Source: Verrucomicrobiota bacterium (GTDB lineage Bacteria; Verrucomicrobiota; Verrucomicrobiia; Limisphaerales; UBA1319). From it: a stretch of DNA of 64,000 nt. Positions 52,615 to 62,050 of this stretch are shown piece after piece. The position numbers and the translations under genes are program-made. The stretch is taken from positions 92,352-156,351 of the forward strand of contig JAKLFB010000010.1 of the NCBI GenBank assembly GCA_022711435.1, read 5' to 3'. Positions within the stretch are counted from its first letter, which is position 1. Each line of letters opens with the position of its first letter. The notes below the pieces were generated by a model. That model saw nothing but the letters and a program-made list of their open reading frames with translations, was not told the origin of the DNA and did not search any database.

Positions 52615-53042
52615 GCGAATGAGGGGAGGCGGCTGGATGCCCGCGTAGTCACACAGGGTCGGCAGCACATCGAGGGTTGAAACCAAGTGATTCCGATCCA
52701 TCCGTCCCGGCGGGGTCACACCTTTCCAGCTAACGATCAATGGCACGGCAGCTTCCTCCTCGTAAAACATCATCTTGCCGGTCCAGCGATCGAGTCCATG
52801 TGCGGGGTCTTCAGCAGGGGATTGCCCGCGGCGCTGGTCGCCGTGACCTGCTGCTGATCCGTGGTTATGAGCAGCACGTTGGGATGCTTCGCGGCTTGCT
52901 CCGCCCTGCCGCAAAGCGCCAGGGCCAGGATGCACAAGCCGCCGATCCCCCCAAGATGGAAAAAACGCCGGTGTTCGAATCCCACGGCAAACGCCGAAGT
53001 TGGATGCTCAGCCAGATTCATTGCAATGGTATAGGTCCACAA
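52613..53042 (-). pseudogene. Sulfatase remnant with internal deletion and frameshift
   Basis: The N-terminal part (53042 to about 52790) has a signal-like segment and HPNVLLITTDQQQVTATSAA, then NPLLKTPHMDSIA, as in type I sulfatases. It then jumps, out of frame, to a late sulfatase stretch (WTGKMMFYEEEAAVPLIVSW, TLDVLPTLCDYAGIQPPP). Some 300 residues, including the expected CxPxR site, are missing. It ends at about 52613 against the integrase remnant. Not functional. Confidence 0.75.
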
Positions 53043-53280
53043 CGCCGGGTCGGGCCTGCCTGCCGCGCTTCGCTTGGCGCAGGCAGGTGACCCGGCCTAC
53101 ACGGCGGTTGACGCTGGCGATGCAGGCCGTGTGACCTCACGCGGCGCACTTGATGACCTGGACTCCAACGCTGGGTCGGGCCTGCCTGCCGCGTTTCGCT
53201 TGGCGCAGGCAGGTGACCCGGTCTACACGGCGGTGGACGCTGGCGATGGAGGCCGCGTGACCCCACGCGGCGTGACTTCT
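53040..53280. repeat. Tandem repeat of 126 bp with GCCTGCCTGCC hairpins
   Basis: Two direct copies, 53040-53165 and 53166 to about 53280, nearly identical for the first 105 bases. Each holds a hairpin (CCTGCCTGCC to GGCGCAGGCAGG; 53055-53087 and 53181-53213) followed by GACCCGGCCTACACGGCGG. The stretch 53281-53491 after it shows no gene that I can support. Confidence 0.8.
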
Positions 53281-53491
53281 GACGCTGCGTATGGCCCGCT
53301 TTTCTCACGAGATTCCAGCGCGTATCCATTGGCCGCGGATGCCTCTGGACGGTCCAGCGTTGCACAGCGCATAGCGAGGCGTCGAAGTCCGCCAATTGTA
53401 GTCGAAGCCCGTTGCGTGGAAACGGGGAACGGCATCGTCGGTCTGAGGTCGAGCCTCGCTAATGCTCCTCGATACCGACATCGGCTCGCGA

Positions 53492-55102
53492 TCATGGTTT
53501 CACGCAAGTCATGATGAAGTTGTCCAGGGTGATGTCAAACGGCTGTTGTGCTTTCATCGGCAGGATGAGTCCGACGTGGCCCTGGGTGAAATGGTTGTCC
53601 GTGACCTGCTGCTCGAGGATCTCCCCCGTCACAAGGTTCAACAAACGGACTGTCACGTGAGTGCCGAGCGCGGAAAACTGCAGACGATATTGTGCGTACG
53701 GGTTGAAGGTAAAGTTAAGCGGCACACCATGATCGTAAATCCATGGACTGATCCTGTTCAGGTAGAGTTGACCCATATAGCCATTGCAGTCTGGAACGGG
53801 TTCCCAAAGCGTCAATCGTCCGAGAATGCCGATCCCAACATTTGAGCCCACCGCAAATTGGAGAATGTCCACCGATCCGCTGAAATCGCTCAACTTTCGC
53901 TCGGACCCGTAGGGGGGAGCGAGGAGGACCCGGCCGTCCACCGGACCCGGCGCGGGCGACTGAAGATGGAACGCGCCATTCGAGACTGTGAAGCTGATTC
54001 TCGCGGCATCGGCAGGCGCCCAGAAATGCGGCACCCACGGGTTCCGGCCGGCGAAGGGTCCGCTCGAGTCGCTAAAGTCATCCCTGATTTGGATGCCCGG
54101 CACGAGCTTGAAGAACTGCTGGCTCTGCGTCACGGGCACTGTCGTGCACAGTTCGCCAAATCGCTTGAAGATCGGCTCGAGCACGGGTGTCCACACCGCG
54201 CTGCTCTCGGGCGAATCGGCTCGGACAACGATGAGTTCATCGGCCGTGTTCACTGGCCATGAGAGGAGCACGGCGCTGGCGATGCCCAGCTCCGGGGCAT
54301 CGTAAATGTCGTACTCGAGGTTATCCAACACCACCTCCAGAGGTGGCGGCGTGGTCGCGCGCATATCCCACACCCCTGCATACGGGTAAGTGATGCTCGT
54401 GAAGGGCGCGCCAGGATCGGCGACGAAAAAGTCCATTCCCTTTGGAGGCGGCACGGGAGCCGGTGCATCGCTCCCGGCAGTATCGAGGAACTGTCGCTCG
54501 AACAGGACCCGACCCGTGGCCTTCTCGACCGCCTTAGTGATCAGCCGCACGCCGTCAGGCATGCCCGTGAGCGAGAGGACGACCGTGACGTTCTGATTCG
54601 TGATCGGCGTGTCGGTCCAGAAGAAGACGGTTGCCCCATTGCCATGTCCCTTGAGCAGGCCGATCTCGTCTTGATCGAAATAGACCAAATAGGAACCGGA
54701 ATCGCCGCCACACCCGAATCCAAGGAGCAAGTCGCTGGCACTGGCACTGATGAGGTCCATTCGGAATTCGACCGTGTGCCCGCTCACGTTCAAGGTGGGA
54801 AAGGCATCCGGCCAGTAGACATTGTCCCAATTCCGCCACCACCGTCCGGTCGGCTCAAACGGTCCGGGGTATTGCCCTGACCAGACCATTTGCCCGTTGA
54901 TGTTGTTGGCATCGAGATAGTCCATGCCGCCGCCTCCCGTGACGTACTTCACAGGCCCTTCGAAGCCGTCGATGACCGCTGCGTCGAGCCGAATCGTCGC
55001 GCAGGCAAGGACGGCCGCGCAGGCGATCCAGGCCGCTGTTCGGCTTTGGAGGCCACGCGCCAGCAACGGCTTGCGTGCGAATTGAACGAGTCTTGTCTTC
55101 AT
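53492..55102 (-). CDS. Secreted protein with two ConA-like domains
   Basis: Exported protein of 536 residues from ATG 55102 (GAGAG binding sequence upstream). A signal peptide occupies about 20-41 (AAWIACAAVLACATIRLDAA). Two beta-rich domains follow: about 43-270 (GFGCGGDSGSYLVYFDQDEI and VVLDNLEYDIYDAPE) and about 345-535 (IQIRDDFSDSSGPFAGRNPW, ITLDNFIMTCVKP). The part with VVLDNLEY resembles the segment inserted in the propeller of the divergent kinase. No enzymatic motif seen. No membrane anchor is visible. Confidence 0.78.
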   Translation of the reverse strand: MKTRLVQFARKPLLARGLQSRTAAWIACAAVLACATIRLDAAVIDGFEGPVKYVTGGGGMDYLDANNINGQMVWSGQYPGPFEPTGRWWRNWDNVYWPDAFPTLNVSGHTVEFRMDLISASASDLLLGFGCGGDSGSYLVYFDQDEIGLLKGHGNGATVFFWTDTPITNQNVTVVLSLTGMPDGVRLITKAVEKATGRVLFERQFLDTAGSDAPAPVPPPKGMDFFVADPGAPFTSITYPYAGVWDMRATTPPPLEVVLDNLEYDIYDAPELGIASAVLLSWPVNTADELIVVRADSPESSAVWTPVLEPIFKRFGELCTTVPVTQSQQFFKLVPGIQIRDDFSDSSGPFAGRNPWVPHFWAPADAARISFTVSNGAFHLQSPAPGPVDGRVLLAPPYGSERKLSDFSGSVDILQFAVGSNVGIGILGRLTLWEPVPDCNGYMGQLYLNRISPWIYDHGVPLNFTFNPYAQYRLQFSALGTHVTVRLLNLVTGEILEQQVTDNHFTQGHVGLILPMKAQQPFDITLDNFIMTCVKP

Positions 55103-55326
55103 GGTTTTCTCTCTGTTTTGGTTTCCACTACGTTCACAAGCATTACGCGCGACAACGGGCAGGTCGCTTTTCTCCTCCGACTGCTCATTGTCCAAATCGG
55201 TTCAACGAAGCACTTTGGGGATTATTGCACATGGAATGAGTTGCTTTTCTCCGTGGCGGCGGGGTAGGATCGAAGCCGTTCTGGCACGAGGTTTCTTTCG
55301 TCGGTCCAGGTTCGTCGCCCGATGAC

Positions 55327-58300
55327 ATGGACTTGTCGGCACCAGAGCCGCAGCCGGGCAACAAGGCGGACGGGGTATCCGTTAACGAGTCATCGCAATC
55401 TCCATCGGGTCATGCGCCGGCGCAACCGCCATCGGGACCGCCGCTTCCATCGGTTCCGGATCACGAGCTGCTGCGGTGCATCGGCCGGGGAGCATACGGG
55501 ACGGTCTGGCTGGCCCGCAACGTCATGGGGACTTGCCGAGCCGTCAAAATCCTCCATCGCAATGACTTCGCACGGGACCGGCCATTCGTCCGCGAGTATG
55601 AAGGCCTTCTCAAGTTCGAGCCGATCTCGCGGTCCCATCCGAATCTGATGCAGGTCCTTCACGTGGGGCGGCGGGAAGAGTGGTTCTACTACGTCACCGA
55701 GCTCGCGGACGATGCAGGGAAAGCCGGCGGCGGGGGACGGAAGATCGAGGACCGAACGGACCAAGCGCCGAAGGCCGATCTTGGGCTGGCCTCGATGGCC
55801 ACATATGTGCCGCGCACGCTGCAGGAGGACCTGGAACGTCGCGGGCGGTTGCCAGTGCGCGAGTGCGTCTCGTTGGCTGCAGCCCTGGCCGCAGCGCTGA
55901 AACACCTTCACGACCACGGCCTGGTCCATCGGGACGTGAAGCCCTCGAATGTGATTTTTGTCCACGGGGTTCCGAAGCTGGCCGACGTTGGATTAGTGTC
56001 GGCGGCAGGCGATTCCCGCTCGATTGTAGGCACCGAAGGCTATCTGCCGCCCGAAGGGCCCGGCACTCCGCAGGCCGATCTATACGCCTTGGGCAAACTG
56101 CTCTACCAATCAAGCACAGGGCTGAACCTGGATGAATACCCGCGGCTCCCGCTGAACCTGCGCGAGCTGCCAGACGCCGCTGAACTGCTCGAGTTGAACG
56201 AGGTGCTGCTCCGTGCGTGCGCCCATGACATGGACCGACGCTATCGCCGGGCAGACGAGCTGCTGGCAGACCTGACGCTGCTCGAGCGGGGGGCGTCGGT
56301 GAGGCGCCTGCGTCGGCTGGAACGCCACCACGCCCTGCTCAAACGTGCCGGGATCGGTGCGCTGACGATCGGGCTGCTGATATCGGCGGCGTGGTGGCAG
56401 AGCAGTCGAGCCCATCGAATCGCGCGACAGCATCTGGTTCAACTCCACGTGAGCGAAGGCACACGCCGGATGGTCAGCGGTGATTCTGCCGCGGCGCTGC
56501 CGTGGCTGGTGGGTGCGCTCGAGTTGGACGCCGGGAATCCTGCCAGCGAACTGGCGCACCGGACACGCATTGCAGGTGTGCTCGAACGTTGCCCGCTGCC
56601 AGTGGCTCAATTCTCGGTGCCGGACTCGAAATTGCTGGCGGCCGACCTGCGGCCGGACGGCGGCATGGTCGCGACGGCTCATGAGGATGGCCAAGTGCGC
56701 TTGTGGGACACCCGCTCCGGCCAATGCATGCGGACGATTCGCCACAATTTCCCGGTCTTGCTCTGTCACTTTCTGCCGGCGGGAGATCGGCTGTTGACGG
56801 CGACCTGGGGACAGCAAGCCCATCTATGGGACCTGACAGATCCCGACCGCACGGCCGTTTCATTCGACCAGGACATGGCTTGCGGTTCCGATGGATATTC
56901 CGTTGGCATGAACGAGAAAATGGGACGGGCCTACCTCGCAAAGGGTTCGCACCGTTTCGCGCGGATCCATGATCTCGCCAGCCCCTTCGAGAACCTGACC
57001 TTCGGTCTCAAGCTGGTCGGTGAAGCCGACACATTGACGGTTCGGTACGAGGTCCGGCATGCTGGATTGGACGGCAAAGTGCTATACGGAGGCGAGCTCC
57101 GTGATACACCCAATGCCGAGCCGTTTGCGTCCGGCAGAGATTATCCCCCCGGCCCACCCTGGGGCCGCTATTTTCTGATGCTGGAAAATTCGTCGGTCGG
57201 AGACAAGCCCGGCGATCCCGGCAGCGTGGTTTGGGACAACCTCAGAATCCGCCGATACCCCTCGAGGGAACCGCCCTCCGCCTGGCGTGTATTGGACGAT
57301 TTCTCGGGACAAGAACCAACCCGTTGGCTTCACGTGGCACCGAAGGGCTCGAAAAGCACTTGCCGGACCGTTGCGGGACAATTGGTGTTGGCCTGTGACA
57401 ATCTGCCGACGGTTCAGTTGGGCTGGTTGGGGGCCCTGCGGCTCGAGCTCTTCGAGGTCGACGGCCGCCACACGCTCGAAGTCGAAGTGGACCTTGTCTC
57501 CGCGCGGGCGCCTCATCCCCAGGTGGTGCTCACCCTGACGCGGCCCAATCTCAGCCCGGATACGGCCCCGGACCGCCCGTTCCTGCTGGATGACCGCTGG
57601 CTCATCCTGACTTGGTGGGACAGGTCAGTGCGCTTCTGGGACTTGAAGAATGCGCGGTTTGCCACGGCCGAGCTCGAGGGCCGTGCGGTGCCGCTCGAGC
57701 TGCGGGCCGAGAGTCCAAGCCTGGACCTCAGCGTCAGCCCCGATGCGAAGCACCTCGCCCGCGTCGGAACAGGAGAATGGTCGATTGCGGACCTTGACAA
57801 CGGTCGCCAGATCGCCTTGAAGACGCTGGCTCGATGGAACGTCAACGGCGCGCGGTTCAGTCCCGACGGGCGTTTCCTGGCCGTGAGCCACGCCGCCGGT
57901 CTCGAGTTGATCCGTGCCGCCGATTGGCAAACGGTGTCGACCCTCGGGACTGGATCGTCCTTTCGAAGTCCCCGCTTCAGTCCGCGCGGGGCGCGATTGG
58001 CGGCGGTCGACAACGCCGGAGCAGTGGTGGTCTGGGATCTGGGCGACTTGGAGGACTCGCCAGCCGCCTTCGCCCATCCCTTCGAGGTCCGCCGTATCGC
58101 CTTTAGTCCCGAGGGACGTTACCTGGCTTCGAGTTCGGCCGACGGATTGGTGCGGATCTGGGACGTGATCCGGCGCGAGCCGTTCGGCCCGCCGTTGCCC
58201 GGGGCCCTGGGCCGGTTCAGCGCCGACGGGACGCAGTTGCTGCTGCTGAGCCAGAACGGGGTTTGGCTGTGGGACCTGAGCCGGGTGAACGAAGATCCCC

Positions 58301-58464
58301 TTTCCGTCCCGCCTCCGTTCCTCCGACAGCGGTTCACAACTGCCACGGATCGAAGTCTGACCGCGCGATTGTTCTCGAGACGCCAGATGCTCGATACTCG
58401 CTGGTCGATCAGGACCAGGTTCCATGGCAGCGCATCGCCTTCAGTCCCGATCGCCAGCACTTGA
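55327..58464 (+). CDS. Membrane Ser/Thr kinase with WD40 propeller, upstream part
   Basis: Kinase domain about 46-320: glycine loop GRGAYG (53-58), Lys74 in RAVKIL, catalytic HRDVKPSN (201-208), DVG (220-222) in place of DFG, and PPEGPGTPQADLYALG. A membrane helix (about 341-357) separates it from an extracytoplasmic WD40 propeller that starts about 425. A ConA-like block (about 550-745, with GSVVWDNLRIRRYPSREPP) interrupts the propeller. The frame is lost near 58350-58375; the last 35 or so residues here are out of frame, and the true C-terminus continues in the next feature. Pairs with the ECF sigma gene at 59570. Confidence 0.82.
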   Translation: MDLSAPEPQPGNKADGVSVNESSQSPSGHAPAQPPSGPPLPSVPDHELLRCIGRGAYGTVWLARNVMGTCRAVKILHRNDFARDRPFVREYEGLLKFEPISRSHPNLMQVLHVGRREEWFYYVTELADDAGKAGGGGRKIEDRTDQAPKADLGLASMATYVPRTLQEDLERRGRLPVRECVSLAAALAAALKHLHDHGLVHRDVKPSNVIFVHGVPKLADVGLVSAAGDSRSIVGTEGYLPPEGPGTPQADLYALGKLLYQSSTGLNLDEYPRLPLNLRELPDAAELLELNEVLLRACAHDMDRRYRRADELLADLTLLERGASVRRLRRLERHHALLKRAGIGALTIGLLISAAWWQSSRAHRIARQHLVQLHVSEGTRRMVSGDSAAALPWLVGALELDAGNPASELAHRTRIAGVLERCPLPVAQFSVPDSKLLAADLRPDGGMVATAHEDGQVRLWDTRSGQCMRTIRHNFPVLLCHFLPAGDRLLTATWGQQAHLWDLTDPDRTAVSFDQDMACGSDGYSVGMNEKMGRAYLAKGSHRFARIHDLASPFENLTFGLKLVGEADTLTVRYEVRHAGLDGKVLYGGELRDTPNAEPFASGRDYPPGPPWGRYFLMLENSSVGDKPGDPGSVVWDNLRIRRYPSREPPSAWRVLDDFSGQEPTRWLHVAPKGSKSTCRTVAGQLVLACDNLPTVQLGWLGALRLELFEVDGRHTLEVEVDLVSARAPHPQVVLTLTRPNLSPDTAPDRPFLLDDRWLILTWWDRSVRFWDLKNARFATAELEGRAVPLELRAESPSLDLSVSPDAKHLARVGTGEWSIADLDNGRQIALKTLARWNVNGARFSPDGRFLAVSHAAGLELIRAADWQTVSTLGTGSSFRSPRFSPRGARLAAVDNAGAVVVWDLGDLEDSPAAFAHPFEVRRIAFSPEGRYLASSSADGLVRIWDVIRREPFGPPLPGALGRFSADGTQLLLLSQNGVWLWDLSRVNEDPLSVPPPFLRQRFTTATDRSLTARLFSRRQMLDTRWSIRTRFHGSASPSVPIAST

Positions 58465-59573
58465 TCGCCGAAAGCTCGGACCTGCGCGTCTGGATCTGGA
58501 ACCTCCGAACCCGGACGTTGATCGGACCGCCGAAGTCAGCCCGATACGATCCGGCCCTCATCCGCCATGCCTCGCTGAACCTCGTCGCCGATCGCCGCGA
58601 TCGGGAGACGCTGTCCGACCTGGCCGCCCTTCTGGGCCGGCAACGACCCAATGGCCAAGGCGGCATGTTGCCTGTGGACGAAATCGAGCGGGCGCGGCTT
58701 CTCGATAAGTTCAGCCGGACGCACACCCTGCACTCACCGTCAGATGACGCCAGCCGCACATGCTGGCATCTTGCCCACGCCGAAGCCGCGGAGCACGCGA
58801 TGGATTGGGAAGCCGCCGTGTTCCATTGGGAACACGCCCAATCGCTTCCGTCCGAGATCCAAAACCAGAAACCAGATATCTCCTTGGAGTCGCGTCTGGC
58901 CTATGGCCGGCGTGCGGCCGATGCCGTGCAACAGGCCATCCAGGACGGCCGTTCCCGTTGGTCGGCCATCCTCCCTCGGCCGCCCTGGGCCACAGCGGAG
59001 ATGCTCGACCTGGAAAGCCACTACACGATGTCCTTGGGTGAACCTCTGGCAACCAAACGATCCGCCCCTGCATTCGGAGGATGGGCGGGAGGGGTGCGCA
59101 TTTTGGACGGAACGGGCTTTGACATGCGGGGGATCGTTCGGCTGGGTGGGGCGAGTCCGATCGTCATTTCCGTGGGCCGGACCTGCAAACGCATTCATTT
59201 CCTGCATGCCTCGAGCCGTGAGGTCGCCAGCCGCGGAGTCCGCGAGCCCCTGGGGCGCTATCAGGTGACCTATGCCAGCGGCGAGACAACGTCCGTGAAC
59301 CTCATGAATCCGGAGGACGCGCCCCCCTATGATGCAGGCTGGTTCTTCGAGTCGGTCGGGAGGGAGTGGGCGGGCACTTCCCCCGGGCTTCGCTGTTCCT
59401 TGGTTGGATCGGGGTGCTCCGCCGGCGGGGGTGCATTGAGGCAATTCCCCTATCTGACGCGCGCCACGTGGGAACTGCCGGTGAAGTACCAGGACCAGAG
59501 CGTCCAGAGCATCGAATTGCGGGCCGCCGCCGCCGACCTGGCACTGCTGGTCTTCGCGATCACCGTGGAATGA
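58365..59573 (+). CDS. Downstream part of the kinase/WD40 gene after a frameshift
   Basis: Continuation of the propeller protein in the -1 frame. Right after the shift it reads IVLETPDARYSLVDQDQV, then QRIAFSPDRQHLI and DLRVWIWNLRT, a normal WD40 blade following the blades of the upstream part, so one gene has been split. Then come helical TPR-like turns (AEAAEHAMDWEAAVFHWEHA) and a C-terminal NPCBM-like beta domain (GVRILDGTGFDMRGIVRLGG, RIHFLHASSREVAS). One missing base or a sequencing error between about 58350 and 58375 would explain it. The stop overlaps the sigma factor ATG. Confidence 0.75.
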   Translation, partial: AIVLETPDARYSLVDQDQVPWQRIAFSPDRQHLIAESSDLRVWIWNLRTRTLIGPPKSARYDPALIRHASLNLVADRRDRETLSDLAALLGRQRPNGQGGMLPVDEIERARLLDKFSRTHTLHSPSDDASRTCWHLAHAEAAEHAMDWEAAVFHWEHAQSLPSEIQNQKPDISLESRLAYGRRAADAVQQAIQDGRSRWSAILPRPPWATAEMLDLESHYTMSLGEPLATKRSAPAFGGWAGGVRILDGTGFDMRGIVRLGGASPIVISVGRTCKRIHFLHASSREVASRGVREPLGRYQVTYASGETTSVNLMNPEDAPPYDAGWFFESVGREWAGTSPGLRCSLVGSGCSAGGGALRQFPYLTRATWELPVKYQDQSVQSIELRAAAADLALLVFAITVE

Positions 59574-60286
59574 AAACCTGGAAAGATTCGTCGGAATCGC
59601 GCGTTGAATCCGTAAGAGCTTCGACGCTTATGGATACTCGAAAGGCAGACTCGCTGGCAACCCACGCCAGTTTACTCGAGCGGCTGAAAGACCTGGAAGA
59701 TCAGGACAGTTGGCAGGAGTTCTATCGCACCTATCGCAAGCTGATCTTCAACTTTGCCCTCCAACATGCCTTGACTCCAACCGAGGCCGAGGAAGTCGTC
59801 CAGGAAACCGTCATCACCCTGGCGCGGAACCTGCCGAAATTCCAATATGATCCCCAGCGGTGTTCCTTTAAGACGTGGCTGTTCAACCTGACGATGTGGC
59901 GCATCCGGGACCAGATCCGCAAGCGGCATCCGCAAGAAACCTCGATAGATCGCAAGACCTCCGAAACCGGCCGGACCCGCGCCATCGAGCAAATTCCCGA
60001 ACCCGAAGGCGAGCGCGTGACGGCCATGTGGGATGAGGAGTGGCAGCGCGATCTGTTGGGCCGCGCCATGGAACGCCTCAAGGCGCGCGTGGACGAAAAG
60101 CAGTTCCAGATCTTCGACCTTTATGCGATGCGACAGTGGCCTGCCCGGGAGGTGGCGCGCAGCCTGGGAGTGAGCGTTGCCCGAGTGTATTTGGCCAAGC
60201 ACCGGCTGGGGCGGTCCCTCGCCCGCGAATTGGGACGGCTGCAGCGCGAGGAAGAGCTCCAATTGTTTTTAAAGTCCGCCACTTGA
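59570..60286 (+). CDS. ECF-type sigma factor linked to a Ser/Thr kinase
   Basis: Sigma factor of 238 residues from ATG 59570, overlapping the kinase stop (ATGA); an internal ATG at 59630 gives 218. Region 2: QEFYRTYRKLIFNFALQHAL, EEVVQETVITLARNLPKF, FKTWLFNLTMWRIRDQIRKR. Region 4: LYAMRQWPAREVARSLGVSV, ARVYLAKHRLGR. Planctomycetes have ECF groups encoded beside Ser/Thr kinases that are thought to control them by phosphorylation; the same is inferred here. No anti-sigma gene is adjacent. Confidence 0.88.
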   Translation: MKTWKDSSESRVESVRASTLMDTRKADSLATHASLLERLKDLEDQDSWQEFYRTYRKLIFNFALQHALTPTEAEEVVQETVITLARNLPKFQYDPQRCSFKTWLFNLTMWRIRDQIRKRHPQETSIDRKTSETGRTRAIEQIPEPEGERVTAMWDEEWQRDLLGRAMERLKARVDEKQFQIFDLYAMRQWPAREVARSLGVSVARVYLAKHRLGRSLARELGRLQREEELQLFLKSAT

Positions 60287-60656
60287 AATACACCTCCCCT
60301 GCTCCATTCAACCGCCTTCCCACGAGCCGTCCGGGGAGGTAGCCGCCGAGGTCACGAGGCGGTCGCCTCGCAAGCCGGAAAGCAGCAGGCATTCGATGAC
60401 TCGATGACCCGGCGCTCGAACATCGGCTCCAAAGTGAACCATCGGATCGAGTCAGAACCGGTGACAATTGAAATGGAACCAAATGTCAATTATTTAGATG
60501 CGACCCCATTGCCTTATTCTGTGAACAACTTTTTGCCGGGTATGTCCGTAAATGTCATACCCGCCCTGCCATGATTTCGCCCGTAAGTTGAAGCGGCGTG
60601 CCCGCGAGTCGTCGAAAGCCGGCCGGTTTCGTTCCGCCGCACAGGAAAGGATAGCC
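60287..60656. other. Interval between ECF sigma and ARPP-1 genes with a repeat half
   Basis: No gene supported. GTAGCCGCCGAGGTCACGAG at 60339-60358, continued by GCGG, matches the left arm of the inverted repeat inside the gene at 62051. The end of the interval has a purine-rich GGAAAGGAT before the ARPP-1 ATG. Confidence 0.5.
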
Positions 60657-61649
60657 ATGCAAAACGCAGTGAAAAATCGGTTGCAGTCTCTTCAGCTCGG
60701 CGCAGCGCAGATCTACAAAAACGTCGTCCTGCTGCCAATCGTCGCCCCAGCGGACGGCACATTCCAGTACCGGACGCTCGGCGAAGCCCTTGCCCTCCAG
60801 GATATTGTCATCACCGAGGTCTCGGCTGCCGGGTCGGTTCCGGAGCTGACGGTCATCAACCGCGGCAACGGCTCGGTGCTGCTGATCGACGGCGAGGAGC
60901 TGGCTGGCGCCAAGCAAAACCGGGTCCTGAACACCTCCATCCTTCTCAAGGAAAACTCGGAGACCCGGATCCCGGTCAGCTGCACCGAACAGGGGCGCTG
61001 GTCCTACGCATCGATGGCATTCAGCGAATCCGGCCATGTCATGGCCTACAAGAGCCGCTCGCGGAAGACCCGATCCGTCCATCGATCTCTGGAGGCGTGC
61101 GGGGCCCCGAAGTCCGACCAGGGCGAGGTCTGGGACGGCATCAACGAGCTTCAGGCCAAGGCCTGCGCATCCTCCCCCACCTCCGCCATGAGCGATGTCT
61201 ACAGGGCCCGCGAGGAGGATCTCCGCCAGTGCGACCGGATCTTCCAGGCCGTCCCCGGCCAGATCGGCCTCCTGGCCCTCATCGGCGGCCGGCCCGCGGG
61301 GATGGACATGGTATCCCTCGCGTCCGCCTACACCCGGCTCCACCTCAAGCTGGTCCGCAGCTACACGCTCGAAGGCCTGCTCGATCCCAAAGCCGAGCCC
61401 GCCAAACCCGATGCCGCCGCTGCCACCGCAAGAGAGTTCTTGGACGAGATCCTCGCCTCCGACGAACGCGAGTTCCGCTCGATCGGCTACGGAACCGACT
61501 GCCGCTACAAAGGCAACGCCCTGGCCGGCGCCGCACTGGTCCACAAGGACGAGGTCATCCACGCCGCCTTCTTCCGGCTGGATGACGCCGAGCCGTCCCA
61601 GCCGGAGCGGATGGCCTCCTACCGCTCTCGCCGCCGGTTCGTGAGGTGA
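60657..61649 (+). CDS. ARPP-1 family domain protein
   Basis: Protein of 330 residues that is almost entirely an ARPP-1 domain: LGAAQIYKNVVLLPIVAPAD, EVSAAGSVPELTVINRGNGS, VLLIDGEELAGAKQNRVLNT, SCTEQGRWSY and SPTSAMSDVYRAREEDL. The family is named for association with ADP-ribosylglycohydrolase and rhodanese-phosphatase genes in predicted ADP-ribose/NAD processing systems; none of those is seen here. Start at ATG 60657; the longer open frame from 60552 has no family match. No signal peptide. Confidence 0.83.
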   Translation: MQNAVKNRLQSLQLGAAQIYKNVVLLPIVAPADGTFQYRTLGEALALQDIVITEVSAAGSVPELTVINRGNGSVLLIDGEELAGAKQNRVLNTSILLKENSETRIPVSCTEQGRWSYASMAFSESGHVMAYKSRSRKTRSVHRSLEACGAPKSDQGEVWDGINELQAKACASSPTSAMSDVYRAREEDLRQCDRIFQAVPGQIGLLALIGGRPAGMDMVSLASAYTRLHLKLVRSYTLEGLLDPKAEPAKPDAAAATAREFLDEILASDEREFRSIGYGTDCRYKGNALAGAALVHKDEVIHAAFFRLDDAEPSQPERMASYRSRRRFVR

Positions 61650-62050
61650 TCAGCGAGCGCCTGGACTGATATTAAGGTTTGCCCTGTTTTTGCGCGCAAG
61701 TTATCATGAATCGTTCAGCTGTTTGACCAGCAAGGACCGCGAGGGCTTTCTGAGATATGGCTGTGGTTCATTCTGTTGATAATGAGCATGTTATTGCCTT
61801 TTCAACCGGCGCGATCATCCGGAAAACAATCCACACTATGCACACGCCATGACTGCCGCGCAGTGCCTTGGCTCTCGCGACGTCGCGCTGCTCCAATAGA
61901 TCGAGCCGACATTCCTGCGGCGACTGGCGGTGGACCCGCTATCGCCGACCATTGGCATTCATTTTCTCGAACAACTCTGCCATCACCGGATTCAAGAGGC
62001 GGCAAATGGCGCGGGACGACGCCCCTGAAATTTGACACAACGATTGACAT
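61650..62050. other. Gene-free interval, 401 bp
   Basis: No gene, RNA, terminator or repeat that I can support. Small open frames on both strands overlap and lack family motifs. GC is lower than in the ARPP-1 gene. Confidence 0.4.

Noticed and set aside
53040..53280. Possible CRISPR array
   Set aside because: Only two long direct copies without regular short repeats and unique spacers, and no cas genes in the window.
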